This document shows positions 1 through 10,860 of a DNA stretch of 64,000 bases, piece after piece (the first letter of the stretch is position 1; each line of letters begins with the position of its first letter). Origin of the DNA: Variovorax sp. PBL-H6 (GTDB lineage Bacteria; Pseudomonadota; Gammaproteobacteria; Burkholderiales; Burkholderiaceae_C); assembly GCF_901827155.1 (NCBI RefSeq), contig NZ_LR594659.1, forward strand, positions 1 to 64,000, in the 5' to 3' direction. A program made the translations under genes and the position numbers. The notes beneath the pieces were generated by a model. The model saw only the letters and a program-made list of their open reading frames with translations. It made no database searches and was not told where the DNA came from.

Positions 1-1380
1 ATGCCGAGTGAAGGCATTGGCGACAGCCTTTGGCAAGCCTGCGTCGACCAGCTCGCGCAGGAACTGTCGGAACAACAGTTCAACACCTGGATCAAGCCGC
101 TGACCGCCAGGGTCGCGGACGATCTTTCGCGCGTGACCGTCTTCGTGGCCAACCGCTTCAAGCTGGACTGGATCCGGGCCCAGTACGCGGGCAAGATTGC
201 AGCGATGGCCGAGAAGCTCTACGGCCAGCCAGTCATCATCGAGTTAGCGCTTGCTCCGCGAGAAATCGTTGCCAGGCCTGTGTCGATGGCAGTGACTGTC
301 GAGACGGATGTGCCTCGCGATGTGACTGGTCCCGGCGAGGATCCATCCGGCGGCGCCTTCAAGAACAGGCTCAACTCCGGCCTGACCTTCGAGACGCTGG
401 TCGAAGGCACGGCCAACCGGATGGCGCGAGCCGCGGCCATGCACGTGGCAGGCATGCCCGGGCATCTCTACAACCCGCTGTTCATCTATGGCGGCGTCGG
501 GCTGGGCAAGACCCACCTGATGCATGCAGTGGGCAACCGCCTGCTCTCCGACCGTCCCGACGCCAAAGTTCTCTACATCCATGCCGAGCAGTTCGTGTCG
601 GATGTGGTCAAGGCCTATCAGCGCAAGACCTTCGATGAGTTCAAGGAGCGCTATCACTCGCTCGACCTGCTGCTGATCGACGACGTCCAGTTCTTCGCCA
701 ACAAGGATCGGACACAAGAAGAATTCTTCAACGCCTTCGAGGCCCTGCTGGCCAAGAAGTCGCACATCGTCATGACCAGCGACACCTACCCGAAGGGGCT
801 GTCGGACATCCACGAACGACTGGTCTCGCGCTTCGATTCCGGACTGACGGTGGCGATCGAGCCGCCCGAGCTCGAGATGCGCGTGGCGATCCTGATCAAC
901 AAGGCGCGCGCCGAGAACGCGGAGATGCCGGAAGAAGTGGCCTTCTTCGTGGCCAAGAACGTGCGTTCCAACGTGCGCGAGCTCGAAGGCGCGCTGCGCA
1001 AGATCCTCGCCTACTCGCGCTTCAACCAGAAGGAGATCTCGATCGCCCTGGCGCGCGAGGCGCTGCGCGACCTGCTGTCGATCCAGAACCGGCAGATCTC
1101 GGTCGAGAACATCCAGAAGACGGTCGCCGACTACTACAAGATCAAGGTCGCCGACATGTACTCGAAAAAACGGCCGGCCTCGATCGCACGGCCTCGCCAG
1201 ATCGCGATGTACCTGGCCAAGGAACTGACCCAGAAGAGCCTGCCCGAGATCGGCGAACTCTTCGGCGGCCGCGACCACACGACGGTGCTGCACGCGGTGC
1301 GCAAGATCTCCGGCGAGCGCCAGCAGCTCACGGAGCTCAACCAGCAGCTCCATGTGCTGGAACAAACCCTCAAGGGCTGA
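1..1380 (+). CDS. dnaA: Chromosomal replication initiator DnaA
   Basis: AAA+ ATPase that binds DnaA boxes and opens oriC. The 459-residue protein has the usual four-domain layout: N-terminal helicase/DiaA-interaction domain, a short linker near residues 90-125, an AAA+ core with Walker [10 protein letters not shown] from about residue 164 and Walker [11 protein letters not shown] near 224-233, and a C-terminal DNA-binding domain with the signature [11 protein letters not shown] from residue 422. The start codon is the first base of the window, so its promoter is outside. It is followed by the oriC-like gap and dnaN, the classic bacterial order. The length is normal and the gene intact. Confidence 0.98.
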   Translation: MPSEGIGDSLWQACVDQLAQELSEQQFNTWIKPLTARVADDLSRVTVFVANRFKLDWIRAQYAGKIAAMAEKLYGQPVIIELALAPREIVARPVSMAVTVETDVPRDVTGPGEDPSGGAFKNRLNSGLTFETLVEGTANRMARAAAMHVAGMPGHLYNPLFIYGGVGLGKTHLMHAVGNRLLSDRPDAKVLYIHAEQFVSDVVKAYQRKTFDEFKERYHSLDLLLIDDVQFFANKDRTQEEFFNAFEALLAKKSHIVMTSDTYPKGLSDIHERLVSRFDSGLTVAIEPPELEMRVAILINKARAENAEMPEEVAFFVAKNVRSNVRELEGALRKILAYSRFNQKEISIALAREALRDLLSIQNRQISVENIQKTVADYYKIKVADMYSKKRPASIARPRQIAMYLAKELTQKSLPEIGELFGGRDHTTVLHAVRKISGERQQLTELNQQLHVLEQTLKG

Positions 1381-1456
1381 TGCATGCTGGCCATCGCAGA
1401 TTCATCGGGACCTGTCAAAGGACAACTCTGGGGAAAGATCCGGCACAAGCGGGCTG

Positions 1457-1465
1457 TTGTCCACA
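1457..1465 (+). promoter_or_regulatory. DnaA box
   Basis: TTGTCCACA differs from the consensus TTATCCACA at one position. It lies inside the dnaA-dnaN gap in the same orientation as the second box. Confidence 0.65.
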
Positions 1466-1575
1466 GGCGTGTCGCGTTCCCGAAAGTTGTGCGCCTCGGC
1501 GCGACACCACGGAAGCACGCCTGCGCACAGGCTACCGGCATCAGCAAGTGGCTGTCAGCAAAGCGGAAAATCGCC

Positions 1576-1614
1576 CTGTCCACAGCGGGGGCCGTCCCTT
1601 ATCTACTACTACTA
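1576..1614 (+). promoter_or_regulatory. DnaA box plus DnaA-trio-like unwinding element
   Basis: The box CTGTCCACA (1576-1584) is followed by a GC-rich block and then CTACTACTACTA (1603-1614), whose complementary strand reads as 3'-GAT repeats, the DnaA-trio motif described for Bacillus subtilis oriC. Orientation and order match. The box-to-trio distance (18 bases) is longer than I recall for B. subtilis. Confidence 0.6.
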
Positions 1615-1648
1615 ATTTGAATTAAAGAAATAAAGGAAGAGGTAAGTC

Positions 1649-2755
1649 ATGATCGTTTTGAAGGCCACACAAGACAAAGTCCTCGCTGCCCTGCAGTCGG
1701 TGGCGGGTATCGTGGAGCGGCGGCACACGCTCCCGATCCTGGCGAACGTGCTGATTCGCAAGACTGGCCCGCGCCTGCAGCTGACCACCAGCGACCTGGA
1801 AATCCAGATCCGCACCCATGCCGAGCTAGGCGGTGACGACGGCAACTTCACGACCACCGTAGGCGCGCGCAAGCTGATCGACATCCTGCGCACCATGCCT
1901 GCCGACCAGACCGTGAGCCTGGAGTCGAGCGCCAGCAAGCTGGTGCTCAAGGGCGGCAAGAGCCGCTTCACGCTGCAATCGCTGCCGGCCGAGGACTTCC
2001 CGCTGGTGCAGGAGTCGGCCAACTTCGGGCCCGTCTTCAGCGTGCCGCAGAAGACCCTGAAGGACCTGCTCAGCCAGGTCTCCTTCGCGATGGCGGTGCA
2101 TGACATCCGCTATTACCTGAACGGCATCCTTTTCGTGGCCGAAGGCAAGCAACTGAGCCTGGTGGCCACCGATGGCCATCGCCTGGCCTACGCTTCCGCC
2201 ATGCTCGACGTGGAGGTCCCGCGCCAGGAAGTGATCCTGCCGCGCAAGACGGTGCTGGAGATGCAGCGCCTCCTGTCGGACGCCGAGGGCGCGATCGAGA
2301 TGCAGTTCGCCAACAACCAGGCCAAGTTCGCCTTCGAGGGCATGGAGTTCGTCACCAAGCTCGTGGAGGGCAAGTTCCCCGACTACAACCGGGTGATCCC
2401 CAAGAACCACAAGAACTCGGTAACGGTCGGCCGCGCGACCCTGCTGGCCAGCCTGCAGCGCACAGCGATCCTGACCAGCGAGAAGTTCAAGGGCGTGCGC
2501 CTCAACATCGAGCCCGGGACGCTGCGCATTGCATCCAACAACGCCGAGCAGGAAGAAGCCCAGGACGAGCTCGACATCGACTACGGCGGCGACGCCATCG
2601 AGATCGGCTTCAACGTGAGCTACCTGATCGACGCGCTGGCCAACATGGGCCAGGACATGGTGAAGCTCGACCTCGCCGATTCCAACAGTTCGGTGCTGAT
2701 GACGATTCCCGAGAACGCTTCCTTCAAGTACGTCGTCATGCCGATGCGCATTTGA
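1649..2755 (+). CDS. dnaN: DNA polymerase III beta subunit (sliding clamp)
   Basis: Ring-shaped processivity clamp that encircles DNA and tethers polymerase III and other replication and repair partners. The 368-residue protein spans the three clamp folds and begins with the typical MIVLKATQDKVLAALQSV. It ends with VMPMRI, the conserved C-terminus that closes the hydrophobic partner-binding pocket. A strong purine-rich ribosome-binding site ends 7 bases before the ATG. It lies between oriC and gyrB on the same strand, the standard replication cluster. Confidence 0.98.
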   Translation: MIVLKATQDKVLAALQSVAGIVERRHTLPILANVLIRKTGPRLQLTTSDLEIQIRTHAELGGDDGNFTTTVGARKLIDILRTMPADQTVSLESSASKLVLKGGKSRFTLQSLPAEDFPLVQESANFGPVFSVPQKTLKDLLSQVSFAMAVHDIRYYLNGILFVAEGKQLSLVATDGHRLAYASAMLDVEVPRQEVILPRKTVLEMQRLLSDAEGAIEMQFANNQAKFAFEGMEFVTKLVEGKFPDYNRVIPKNHKNSVTVGRATLLASLQRTAILTSEKFKGVRLNIEPGTLRIASNNAEQEEAQDELDIDYGGDAIEIGFNVSYLIDALANMGQDMVKLDLADSNSSVLMTIPENASFKYVVMPMRI

Positions 2756-2779
2756 CGGCGTATTTGCAGGGAGTGACGA

Positions 2780-2812
2780 GACCGCCCGCGGCATCCCGCG
2801 GGCTTGGTCTTT
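2780..2812 (+). terminator. Hairpin between dnaN and gyrB
   Basis: CCCGCGG (2785-2791) and CCGCGGG (2796-2802) form a 7-bp stem with loop CATC, extended by GACC/GGTC further out. Only a weak T-rich tail follows, so it could be an attenuator or RNA-stability hairpin rather than a full terminator. Confidence 0.45.
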
Positions 2813-2826
2813 GAAGAGACGAATAG

Positions 2827-5478
<2,652 letters not shown>

Positions 5479-5582
5479 GAGAGAGAGCGACGGCGACCAG
5501 AATCCATGAGACCCGAAGAAAAATGTCCATTCGGGCTCAGCCGGCGCCGCACTTCGCGTAAACGCTATACCTAGCCTGACTT

Positions 5583-5593
5583 TTGCTAAGCAA
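5583..5593. promoter_or_regulatory. Perfect 11-bp palindrome upstream of a secreted-protein gene
   Basis: TTGCTAAGCAA is symmetric around its central A and lies 48 bases before the ATG at 5641, in an AT-richer stretch. It could be an operator; no regulator can be assigned. Confidence 0.3.
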
Positions 5594-5640
5594 GAATTTC
5601 GGCCGATTGGATGCCGTTTTTTGGAGCGAGGACAGAAGCA

Positions 5641-6141
5641 ATGAAACCGAACCGTTTCGGGTGGCCCCTGGCGGCACTGGTCTTTCTGGGTGCATGGACT
5701 TCGGCGCAGGCGCTCCCTTCGAACCCGCCGATCCTGGTGACCCAAGGCATCGAGTACATGTGCGGCGGGAAGAACAGCGCGGAGGCGGCGTTCATGCGGA
5801 TGGTGTCGCCGCGCTGGGCGGCCACGCTGGAGTTCTCGGTCAACCGCGCGAAACCCGGCGACGTGCCGGACGACGTGACAGTGGTGGTGCGTGAACGCTA
5901 TACCGGTCGCCCGATCATGGAAACCGTTGCGGGGGCGCCGTTCATGGTGGCGCGGCTCGATCCCGGCGCCTACGAGGTCGAAGCCACGCTGGGCGGCGTC
6001 ACGCTGCGGCAACCCCTGACGGTGTTCAACGGGGCCCCGTCGCGGGCCGTGTTCGTCTGGCCTTCCAACGTCGATTTCGCGAATGCCGGCGGTCCGCGCA
6101 TGGCAGAGCAGCAGGCCGCCGTGCGCAGCAGCAGAGACTGA
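5641..6141 (+). CDS. Secreted beta-sandwich-like protein, tandem copy 1
   Basis: Function unknown. The start at 5641 is chosen because the protein then begins with a clean signal peptide (MKPNRFGWPLAALVFLGAW, cleavage after TSAQA) and GAGG lies 8-12 bases upstream; an upstream ATG at 5611 adds residues that break the signal. The mature part has the patterns NPPI...GIEYM, FMVARLxPGxYEVEATLGG and a final hydrophobic strand, reminiscent of carboxypeptidase regulatory-like (CarboxypepD_reg/transthyretin-like) folds. It is clearly paralogous to the next gene and carries an extra Ala/Arg-rich tail. A single Cys occurs in YMCGG. Confidence 0.75.
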   Translation: MKPNRFGWPLAALVFLGAWTSAQALPSNPPILVTQGIEYMCGGKNSAEAAFMRMVSPRWAATLEFSVNRAKPGDVPDDVTVVVRERYTGRPIMETVAGAPFMVARLDPGAYEVEATLGGVTLRQPLTVFNGAPSRAVFVWPSNVDFANAGGPRMAEQQAAVRSSRD

Positions 6142-6251
6142 TGCAGCGGCCGCAGGCGGCGCTCCTGAGGTTCAGTTTCATTTAAGCCAGCCTTTCCATA
6201 GTTGGGGCGTGTCGGATCGTTTCGCCTCTGCTTCATCTTGAGGACATGGCT

Positions 6252-6713
6252 ATGAACACAACCCGTTTATGGTGGCCGGCGGCTGCCCTGATGCTTGGTG
6301 GTGCGTCGCTTCTTGGTGCGCTGTCGGCACATGCGGCCTACAACCCGCCGATCCATATGGCCAACGGTATCGAGTACATGAGCGGCGGCGTCAGCAGCGA
6401 CGAGGCCGCGCTGATGGAGACCGTGGCGCCTCGTTGGCCGGCCACCTTCGAGTTCGCGGTCAAGGATGGCAGCCGTTCGGACTTCGCAGCCGACGTCGCC
6501 GTGACGGTGCGCGATGCCGGCGGGCGCACGGTGCTGTCGCAGGTCACGGCGCAGGGCCCCTTCATGGTGGCGCGCCTCGAGCCCGGCCGCTACGAGGTGG
6601 AGGCAACGCTCGGGGGCCGCACGCTGAAGCAGACGGTCGAGATCCACCCCGGCAGCCCGACCCGGACGCTGTTCCTCTGGCCCCCCGGCACGGATGTCAG
6701 CGCACACTCGTGA
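6252..6713 (+). CDS. Secreted beta-sandwich-like protein, tandem copy 2
   Basis: Paralogue of the preceding gene; about half of the aligned mature residues look identical (GIEYM.GG, PRW.AT.EF.V, PFMVARL.PG.YEVEATLGG). The first ATG at 6246 is only 1 base after the GAGGA motif (6240-6244), so the ATG at 6252, 7 bases away, is the better start. The signal peptide runs to about ALSAHA. The Cys of copy 1 is replaced by Ser (YMSGG). It is probably exported to the periplasm or outer surface; the biological role is unknown. It reads like a local duplication that has diverged. Confidence 0.75.
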   Translation: MNTTRLWWPAAALMLGGASLLGALSAHAAYNPPIHMANGIEYMSGGVSSDEAALMETVAPRWPATFEFAVKDGSRSDFAADVAVTVRDAGGRTVLSQVTAQGPFMVARLEPGRYEVEATLGGRTLKQTVEIHPGSPTRTLFLWPPGTDVSAHS

Positions 6714-6857
6714 ACGGAGCCTTCGCCTGAAGTGAGGTGGCGTGGCTTGCCGGTTTTTTCACCGGCACGCGTGTGATTGCTGGCATGCGCCTTGAATGGG
6801 GAACAGGCAGCGCCCACATGCGCTCCTTGCGTCCTGCTGGTACCGTGCAAGGCTTCG

Positions 6858-8048
6858 ATGCCACTTCGCCCCATCACCCTCCTCTTCACACTGCTGCATG
6901 TCTACATCGGCCTGCGGCTGCTGCCTGCCCTCGCCGTGCTCACCGGCGCTTGGCCGGTCTTGCTGGCAGCGCTGGTGCTGTCAGCAGTCACCATGCCGCT
7001 GCCGTTTGTCCGCGCGCGCAGCGCCCACGGACGTGCGACCTTGTCCAACGGCTGGAAATGGCTGGGCCTGCTGAGCATGGGCTGGTTTTCCTCTATGTTC
7101 GTCCTGACCCTGGTGCGCGATCTCGGGCTGTTGCTGAGCTGGATCGTTTTCACCGCGGGCGGGTGGACGTTCGACGCCTCGCGCGCGCAGGCCTGGAGCG
7201 CAGCGGCGGTGCCCTTCATGGCAACCCTCGTCTCGCTCATCGGCTTCTTCAACGCCCGGCGCACCGCCAGCGTGGTGCGCGTGGACGTGCCGATCCGCAA
7301 CCTGCCGGCGGGCCTCGAGGGCTTCACCATCGCCCAGCTCAGCGACATCCACGTCGGGACGACCATCCGGCGCGGCTACATCCAGCGCATCGTCGATGCG
7401 GTCAACCTGCTGGGTGCCGACATGGTCGCGATCACCGGCGACCTCGTTGACGGGACGGTGACCGAGTTGCGCGAGCATGTGGCGCCGCTGGCTGGCCTGC
7501 GCGCGCGCCACGGCACCTTCGTGGTAACCGGCAACCACGAGTACTACGCCGGCGCTCATGCCTGGATCGATGAGCTGCGACGCCTGGGCTTGCGGGTGCT
7601 GCTCAACGAGCATGTGGTGCTGCAGACGCGCAACGTGAAGGGTGCGCAGACCGACGAGGAGGCGTTCGACAGTGCCGTGTTGGTGGCTGGCGTGACCGAC
7701 TACACCGCCGTTCATTTCGACGCCGCGCATGCCAGCGATCCCGTGCGTGCCCTGCACGGTGCACCGCCATTGGTGCGCACCCGCCTGCTGCTCGCGCACC
7801 AGCCTCGCAGCGCGCCGGCTGCGGCCGACGCGGGCTACCAGTTGCAGCTCTCGGGTCACACGCACGGGGGGCAGTTCTTCCCCTGGAACCTGTTCGTGCC
7901 GCTGCAGCAGCCCTTCACCGCCGGGTTGCACCGGCTGCGCGAGATGTGGGTCTATACCAGCCGTGGCACCGGCTACTGGGGTCCACCCAAGCGCTTCGGT
8001 GCGCCGTCCGAAATCACGCTGCTGAGGCTGGTGCCGGAACGGCTGTGA
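6858..8048 (+). CDS. Membrane-anchored metallophosphoesterase (YkuE-like)
   Basis: Calcineurin-like phosphoesterase with an N-terminal membrane domain. The catalytic half shows the full dimetal set: AQLSDIHVG (DxH), ITGDLVDG (GDxxD), GNHEYY (GNHE) and SGHTHGGQFF (GHxH). The N-terminal ~130 residues contain four hydrophobic segments, as in YkuE/YaeI-type enzymes that act on lipid-linked phosphate esters. The ATG at 6858 is preferred because upstream in-frame starts would add a Cys-rich stretch without hydrophobic character; AAGG lies just upstream. The substrate cannot be told from sequence. Confidence 0.9.
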   Translation: MPLRPITLLFTLLHVYIGLRLLPALAVLTGAWPVLLAALVLSAVTMPLPFVRARSAHGRATLSNGWKWLGLLSMGWFSSMFVLTLVRDLGLLLSWIVFTAGGWTFDASRAQAWSAAAVPFMATLVSLIGFFNARRTASVVRVDVPIRNLPAGLEGFTIAQLSDIHVGTTIRRGYIQRIVDAVNLLGADMVAITGDLVDGTVTELREHVAPLAGLRARHGTFVVTGNHEYYAGAHAWIDELRRLGLRVLLNEHVVLQTRNVKGAQTDEEAFDSAVLVAGVTDYTAVHFDAAHASDPVRALHGAPPLVRTRLLLAHQPRSAPAAADAGYQLQLSGHTHGGQFFPWNLFVPLQQPFTAGLHRLREMWVYTSRGTGYWGPPKRFGAPSEITLLRLVPERL

Positions 8049-8054
8049 ATGGGT

Positions 8055-8564
8055 TCAGGCCTGCAGGCCGGTGAGCCGCCGCGCGTTGGCGCTCGCCTTG
8101 GCGTGGATTGGCTTGAGGCCGCGTTGCGCGATGCGCGCGCCGGCGCTCGACAGCTGGCTCAGCGTCGCGGCCGAGCGCGTGGCGGCGCCGACGAGTGCCT
8201 GGCCGTGCCTCGAGATCTGCGTTGGCGTGGTGCTGGTGACCAGCGAAGCCATGGCGACGCCGCCGGCCAGCCAGTGCCGCACGGCACGGTGGACGAGCGC
8301 AAACTGCGTGCTGTGCAGTTGGTTGGCGATCGCGGCACCCGACTCGGTGGCCGCCGCCAGCTTCTCATGGCCCATGAGCTGCATTTCGGCCAGGTCTGCA
8401 TCGCTGGGCACGAGGCCGGCCCTGGCCATGCCCTCGGTGCGCAGCCGGATCACGGCGCTGGAGTACAGCAGCATTTCCTGCGTCTTGAAGGCGACATCCG
8501 TCCAGAGCATGAAGGGGTTGAAAAACCGAGGGGAGGAGGAGAAGGCTGTGGACATGAAGGTCAT
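8055..8564 (-). CDS. Phasin-like protein, probably polyhydroxyalkanoate granule-associated
   Basis: 169 residues, mostly amphipathic helix with Ala-rich heptads and no signal peptide. The N-terminal part (FFNPFMLWTDVAFKTQEML) and the long helical body resemble the Comamonadaceae proteins annotated as polyhydroxyalkanoate granule-associated phasins, which coat storage granules. A second, more typical phasin is encoded at 48008-48499, so PHA storage is plausible for this organism. It is convergent with the metallophosphoesterase and divergent from the lipid A deacylase gene. The family assignment is from memory of similar proteins; a generic helical protein is the alternative. Confidence 0.55.
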   Translation of the reverse strand: MTFMSTAFSSSPRFFNPFMLWTDVAFKTQEMLLYSSAVIRLRTEGMARAGLVPSDADLAEMQLMGHEKLAAATESGAAIANQLHSTQFALVHRAVRHWLAGGVAMASLVTSTTPTQISRHGQALVGAATRSAATLSQLSSAGARIAQRGLKPIHAKASANARRLTGLQA

Positions 8565-8728
8565 ACGATAAGCTGAAACCCACTATAGGCTCATCGGACG
8601 GGCCAGTGGCATCGTGGCGAGTTTTCAGCGAAGATTTCATCTCGCTTGTCGCGGCGACCCGGCCACGTCGGCCACCTCCAAGCTGGCGGTGGCAGGCGTC
8701 GTCTCCGTTTCTCCCCGGACCTGTTCGA

Positions 8729-9301
8729 ATGCCCAAAAAGAAATCGCCCTGCGCCAAGGTTCTGCTGTGTGCCGGTCTCTTGTCGCTTTCAGTCAGCGCA
8801 TCCGCCTTCGAGGATGGCTCCCCCGCCTTCTATTTCGAGGCCGGCCGCGCCCCGCACAACGACACCAGTACCCGATCTCTGACGATTGGCGCAGTCCTGC
8901 CCTGGGGGCAGCAGCAGCTGGTCTGGGGTACCCAGGTCACCTCGTATGCCGACCTGTTTTTCAGCCAATGGCGCACGCCGAACGTCGATCGGAACGGCCA
9001 CCACAACTACTCGCAGCTGGGTGCCATTGCGGGCTGGCGTTTTCGCTTCGAGGAGGGCGCTTCGCCCTGGTTCTTCGAAGCGGGCCTCGGCGGTAGCACG
9101 ATGAACGACCGCTACCAGTCGCCCGACCGCCGCTTCAGCACACGCTTCCAGTTCACCGAGCAACTGGCCATCGGCCGCAACTTCGGCTCGCGCGGGGAGC
9201 ACGAGCTTTCGCTGCGGATCCAGCACTTCTCGAACGCCGGCCTTCGCAAGCCCAACCCGGGCGAGAATTTCTACAAGGTGCGCTACCTCTACCGCTTCTG
9301 A
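8729..9301 (+). CDS. pagL: Lipid A 3-O-deacylase (PagL-like acyloxyacyl hydrolase)
   Basis: Outer-membrane beta-barrel enzyme that removes the 3-position acyl chain of lipid A. The signal peptide is MPKKKSPCAKVLLCAGLLSL ending at SASA. The C-terminal barrel strand carries the PagL signature IQHFSNAGL with the catalytic His and Ser two residues apart, followed by PNPGEN, whose Glu would complete the His-Ser-Glu triad. The chain ends with an aromatic residue (YLYRF), as expected for barrel insertion. At 190 residues it has family size. The start at 8729 gives the signal peptide at the N-terminus. The gene overlaps the convergent UdgX fusion gene by 13 bases. Confidence 0.88.
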   Translation: MPKKKSPCAKVLLCAGLLSLSVSASAFEDGSPAFYFEAGRAPHNDTSTRSLTIGAVLPWGQQQLVWGTQVTSYADLFFSQWRTPNVDRNGHHNYSQLGAIAGWRFRFEEGASPWFFEAGLGGSTMNDRYQSPDRRFSTRFQFTEQLAIGRNFGSRGEHELSLRIQHFSNAGLRKPNPGENFYKVRYLYRF

Positions 9302-10818
9302 GCCAGGCGCTTGCCTGGTGCGAGGTAGTCGTTGGCGACCGCCAAGTCGTGCAGCCACTGGGCATAGGCGGATTCGCGCTGTTCCGGATCGCCCCTGAGC
9401 AGCGCCGACGGATGCAGCGTGACCAGCACCGGCAGGCCGCGCGCATCGGTGTGCCATTGGCCGCGCTCGCGCGTCACCGGCACCGGTCGCCCGAGCAGGG
9501 CTCGCGCGGCCGTGGCACCGAGCGCTATGAGGGCATGCGGGCGCACCTGGGCGATCTCGCTTTCGAGCCAGTGCAGGCAGATAGCCACTTCGCGCTGGGC
9601 GGGCGTCTTGTGCATGCGGCGTTTGCCGCGCAACTCGAACTTGAAGTGCTTGACCGCGTTGGTCACATACAGCCGGTCGCGCGACCAACCCAGGTCCGCC
9701 ACGGCCTTGTCGAACAACCGGCCCGCCGGCCCCACGAAAGGTCTGCCTTGCAGGTCCTCCTGATCGCCGGGTTGCTCGCCGACCACCATGACCGCGGCAG
9801 CGGCGGGGCCCTCGCCGAATACCGACTGCGTGGCGTGTTCACCGATCGGGCATGCCCGGCAGCGGTCCGTCGCCTGCCTCAGCAGTTCCAATGCCTGCGC
9901 GGGCTCCTTTGGCAGATCGGGTGGGTCGGGATAGCTGGGGTGTTCCGGGTGATCGGACATGGCAAGCTCCGTCGATCTGAGGCCGTGTGCGGCGGCGGGA
10001 ATGCGGCGCAGGGGTGCGGTTGGCTCGGCTTCGATCATGCGCTCGCTGCGTGCGGCCGCGTCGCGCGCGAGCGTACCGATCAAGGGGGCTTCAGGCAGGT
10101 TGTGCCAATAGCCGCGCGGCATCTGCCGCTGCATGGTGGCAAGCTTCAGGCGCGCCGGATTGAAGACGTGGCGGTAGTAGGTGAGCCACAGGTGCTCGCC
10201 GGCGTCGGCCGGCGGCGCCTGGTCCCGCGAAGCGCCGGGACCGCATTCAAGCACCTCGCCGTTCCATCGCACACTGCACTCGGGCGTGAGGATCGCCCAG
10301 TGCATCCCGGTGAAACGCTGCAGGAAAAAGGGCGCCACCGCTTCGACGATGTGATGGTCGGGCTCGAACCAGGCCACGTGCAGTGGCGCGTCGCCGCCCG
10401 GCTCCTCGACCCGGCGGAACCGGACGAAGGCCTTCATGCGGTGCATGTCTCTTCGCACCGCCTGTGCCATGCGACGCGCGCGCAAACGGTCGGGATCCAG
10501 AGCGTCGTGGCGCAGCCCGGGCTCGTGCACCAGCCGCCAGAGCAGCCGGTAGAGCAGGGCGAAGCGCGTCGGATCGGCATGCAGGATCACCGATTCGCAC
10601 AGCGAAAGAAAGGATGCCGGTACAGCGAAGGCGCCGCCGCCGGTGTGCTCGCCCCGCGCCTGGGGCACGATCTCGCCAAACAGCTCGCTGGTGCTTGCGC
10701 CAGCCGTGCACCAGCTCACCTCTTCCGGAGGCACGAGGCGGGCCAGCAGGGTGCGGGCCTCGCGCCGGAAGCCGTGCCAGTCGGTCTCGCTGGCCAGCGT
10801 GACGAGGTGATGCGCCAT
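9289..10818 (-). CDS. DUF4130 / UdgX uracil-DNA glycosylase fusion
   Basis: Two-part DNA repair protein of 509 residues. Residues 1-250 resemble the DUF4130/TIGR03915 'DNA metabolism' domain. Residues 300-509 are a family 4-like uracil-DNA glycosylase with GEQPGDQEDLQGRPFVGPAG and the UdgX-type insert GKRRMHKTP; His403 corresponds to the residue that in Mycobacterium smegmatis UdgX binds excised uracil covalently and keeps the enzyme on DNA. Cys320 and Cys323 start the iron-sulfur ligand set. It lies 42 bases behind the radical SAM gene on the same strand, a known pairing. Both are probably controlled by the LexA box at 12135. Confidence 0.9.
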   Translation of the reverse strand: MAHHLVTLASETDWHGFRREARTLLARLVPPEEVSWCTAGASTSELFGEIVPQARGEHTGGGAFAVPASFLSLCESVILHADPTRFALLYRLLWRLVHEPGLRHDALDPDRLRARRMAQAVRRDMHRMKAFVRFRRVEEPGGDAPLHVAWFEPDHHIVEAVAPFFLQRFTGMHWAILTPECSVRWNGEVLECGPGASRDQAPPADAGEHLWLTYYRHVFNPARLKLATMQRQMPRGYWHNLPEAPLIGTLARDAAARSERMIEAEPTAPLRRIPAAAHGLRSTELAMSDHPEHPSYPDPPDLPKEPAQALELLRQATDRCRACPIGEHATQSVFGEGPAAAAVMVVGEQPGDQEDLQGRPFVGPAGRLFDKAVADLGWSRDRLYVTNAVKHFKFELRGKRRMHKTPAQREVAICLHWLESEIAQVRPHALIALGATAARALLGRPVPVTRERGQWHTDARGLPVLVTLHPSALLRGDPEQRESAYAQWLHDLAVANDYLAPGKRLAQKR

Positions 10819-10860
10819 GCTGCAGGTTAGGGAAGGAGCGCGCAGTGCGGTTGTAGGCCT

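Larger units (their letters stand above)
1381..1648. other. dnaA-dnaN intergenic region, probable oriC
   Basis: This 268-base gap has no convincing gene. It holds DnaA-box-like sequences at 1457-1465 (TTGTCCACA) and 1576-1584 (CTGTCCACA). After the second box come a GC-rich stretch (1585-1598), a run of CTA triplets (1603-1614) and an AT-rich tract (about 1614-1635), which matches the box / GC block / DnaA-trio / AT-rich order of a bacterial unwinding element. A weaker box-like CTGCGCACA lies at 1521-1529. The dnaN ribosome-binding site (AAGGAAGAGG) closes the gap. Origin function is inferred from position and motifs; a second origin lobe upstream of dnaA cannot be judged. Confidence 0.75.

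Noticed and set aside
244..1365. 373-codon open frame antisense to dnaA
   Set aside because: Shadow of dnaA; no start signals and low-complexity translation.
6748..6767. TGCCGGT / ACCGGCA hairpin before the metallophosphoesterase gene as a terminator
   Set aside because: The T-run is in the loop, not after the stem, so it is not a rho-independent terminator; left as a possible chance dyad.
6777..6857. Upstream in-frame extension of the metallophosphoesterase
   Set aside because: The added residues are Cys-rich and unlike the family; the ATG at 6858 gives the usual hydrophobic N-terminus.
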